DNA of 64,000 nt from Flavobacteriales bacterium (GTDB lineage Bacteria; Bacteroidota; Bacteroidia; Flavobacteriales_D; Crocinitomicaceae), in assembly GCA_947447525.1 (NCBI GenBank), contig CANFJL010000012.1, forward strand, positions 37,374 through 101,373, read 5' to 3'. The notes below the pieces were generated by a model. It made no database searches. It was not told the DNA's origin and was given only the letters and a program-made list of their open reading frames with translations. Both the position numbers and the translations under genes were made by a program. Positions within the stretch are counted from its first letter, which is position 1, and each line of letters begins with the position of its first letter. Below, piece after piece: positions 63,765 to 64,000 of the stretch.

Positions 63765-63776
63765 GAAGTAATTCCA
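63749..63776 (+). other. Candidate right attachment site (attR)
   Basis: TTACTTCCC-AACTC-GGGAAGTAA (63749-63771) is a perfect 9-bp inverted repeat with a 5-bp spacer, a geometry typical of tyrosine-recombinase core sites. GGGAAGTAATTCCA (63763-63776) matches the mnmE 3' end exactly. It ends the island begun at 27899. Confidence 0.6.
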
Positions 63777-64000
63777 GGACCCAAATCTGTGTTTCACATT
63801 TGTATATGGCCTTCTGCAGGCCTTGCTGTTACTACTGAAATACTTTCTGTAATTGGGAAGTAAGCCCCGCAAAACAGCACAAAATAGCACAAGCAATTTT
63901 CTTGTAAATCCAATAAAATCAACACTTTAAGGGCTATTCGTGTTGAAAAGTAAATTGTGTGTTTTTGTATCTTTTGGATAACCTTGTGGCACAAATCTGA
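63777..64000. other. Flank with a degenerate second att site
   Basis: TACTTTCTGTAATTGGGAAG (63841-63860) plus TAA resembles the mnmE 3' end TTTTGTATTGGGAAGTAA, with one extra base. Beyond it the sequence has a promoter-like TATCTTTTGG and no gene before the window edge. It may be the border of a further element or the native chromosomal flank. Confidence 0.4.

Noticed and set aside
63653..63838. Open frame of 61 codons at the right end
   Set aside because: It is made mostly of the 117-bp repeat, whose other copy has frame-breaking changes, so the repeat is not under coding constraint.

Overview
The window reads as a low-GC Bacteroidetes chromosome, most likely a Flavobacteriales member (a Crocinitomicaceae/Fluviicola-like organism would fit, but this is inference). 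The evidence is: many secreted proteins with type IX secretion (T9SS) C-terminal sorting domains, promoters of the TAnnTTTG type, an atpBEFHAG cluster without atpD/atpC, FISUMP/DUF1566/collagen-like surface proteins, and a MbnP/MbnH-like pair. No rRNA, tRNA or CRISPR array was seen.

Core half (1-27.9 kb): an AbiEii-type nucleotidyltransferase with the end of its DUF6922-like partner; YgiQ radical-SAM enzyme; a YHYH/T9SS protein; a MbnP-MbnH-like pair and an ECF sigma factor; superoxide dismutase; DUF2490; DUF47 plus PiT phosphate transporter; a PA-domain T9SS protein; metG; a NarL-type response regulator; the ATP synthase operon; hemJ; methylmalonyl-CoA epimerase; a HAD hydrolase; the tightly coupled hemA-hemC-hemD operon; and mnmE.

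Accessory half (27.9-63.8 kb): the 3' end of mnmE is immediately followed by a tyrosine recombinase, a coupled gene of unknown function, an excisionase-like HTH protein and small coupled genes. A 14-bp match to the mnmE 3' end (27899-27912) recurs at 63763-63776, inside a perfect 9-bp inverted repeat with a 5-bp spacer. This is the expected layout of a roughly 36-kb genomic island integrated at the mnmE 3' end, the locus also used by SGI1-type islands of enterobacteria. A second degenerate site at 63841-63863, and a 117-bp repeat on both sides of the last HipBA pair, suggest a tandem array of islands.

Island cargo: three complete but different HipB-HipA pairs with their own candidate operators; an orphan XRE regulator behind a 26-bp perfect palindrome; two collagen-like T9SS-era surface proteins sharing a ~590-bp near-identical 5' end, separated by a LamG protein and a SIR2-like protein; a one-strand array of small secreted, lipo- and membrane proteins (44.2-52.4 kb) that includes a DUF1566 lipoprotein whose C-terminus resembles a diversity-generating-retroelement variable region; a PLD-like protein; a Nudix-helicase(DUF3427) pair; a MazG-DUF2075 pair; and a methyltransferase. 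The same non-coding repeat family lies between cargo blocks. It includes a hairpin whose arms are 32, 42 or 52 bp apart overall because of a 10-bp tandem unit. Two neighbouring operons that each pair a nucleotide pyrophosphohydrolase with a helicase/nuclease-like ATPase are the best candidates for an uncharacterised defence module.
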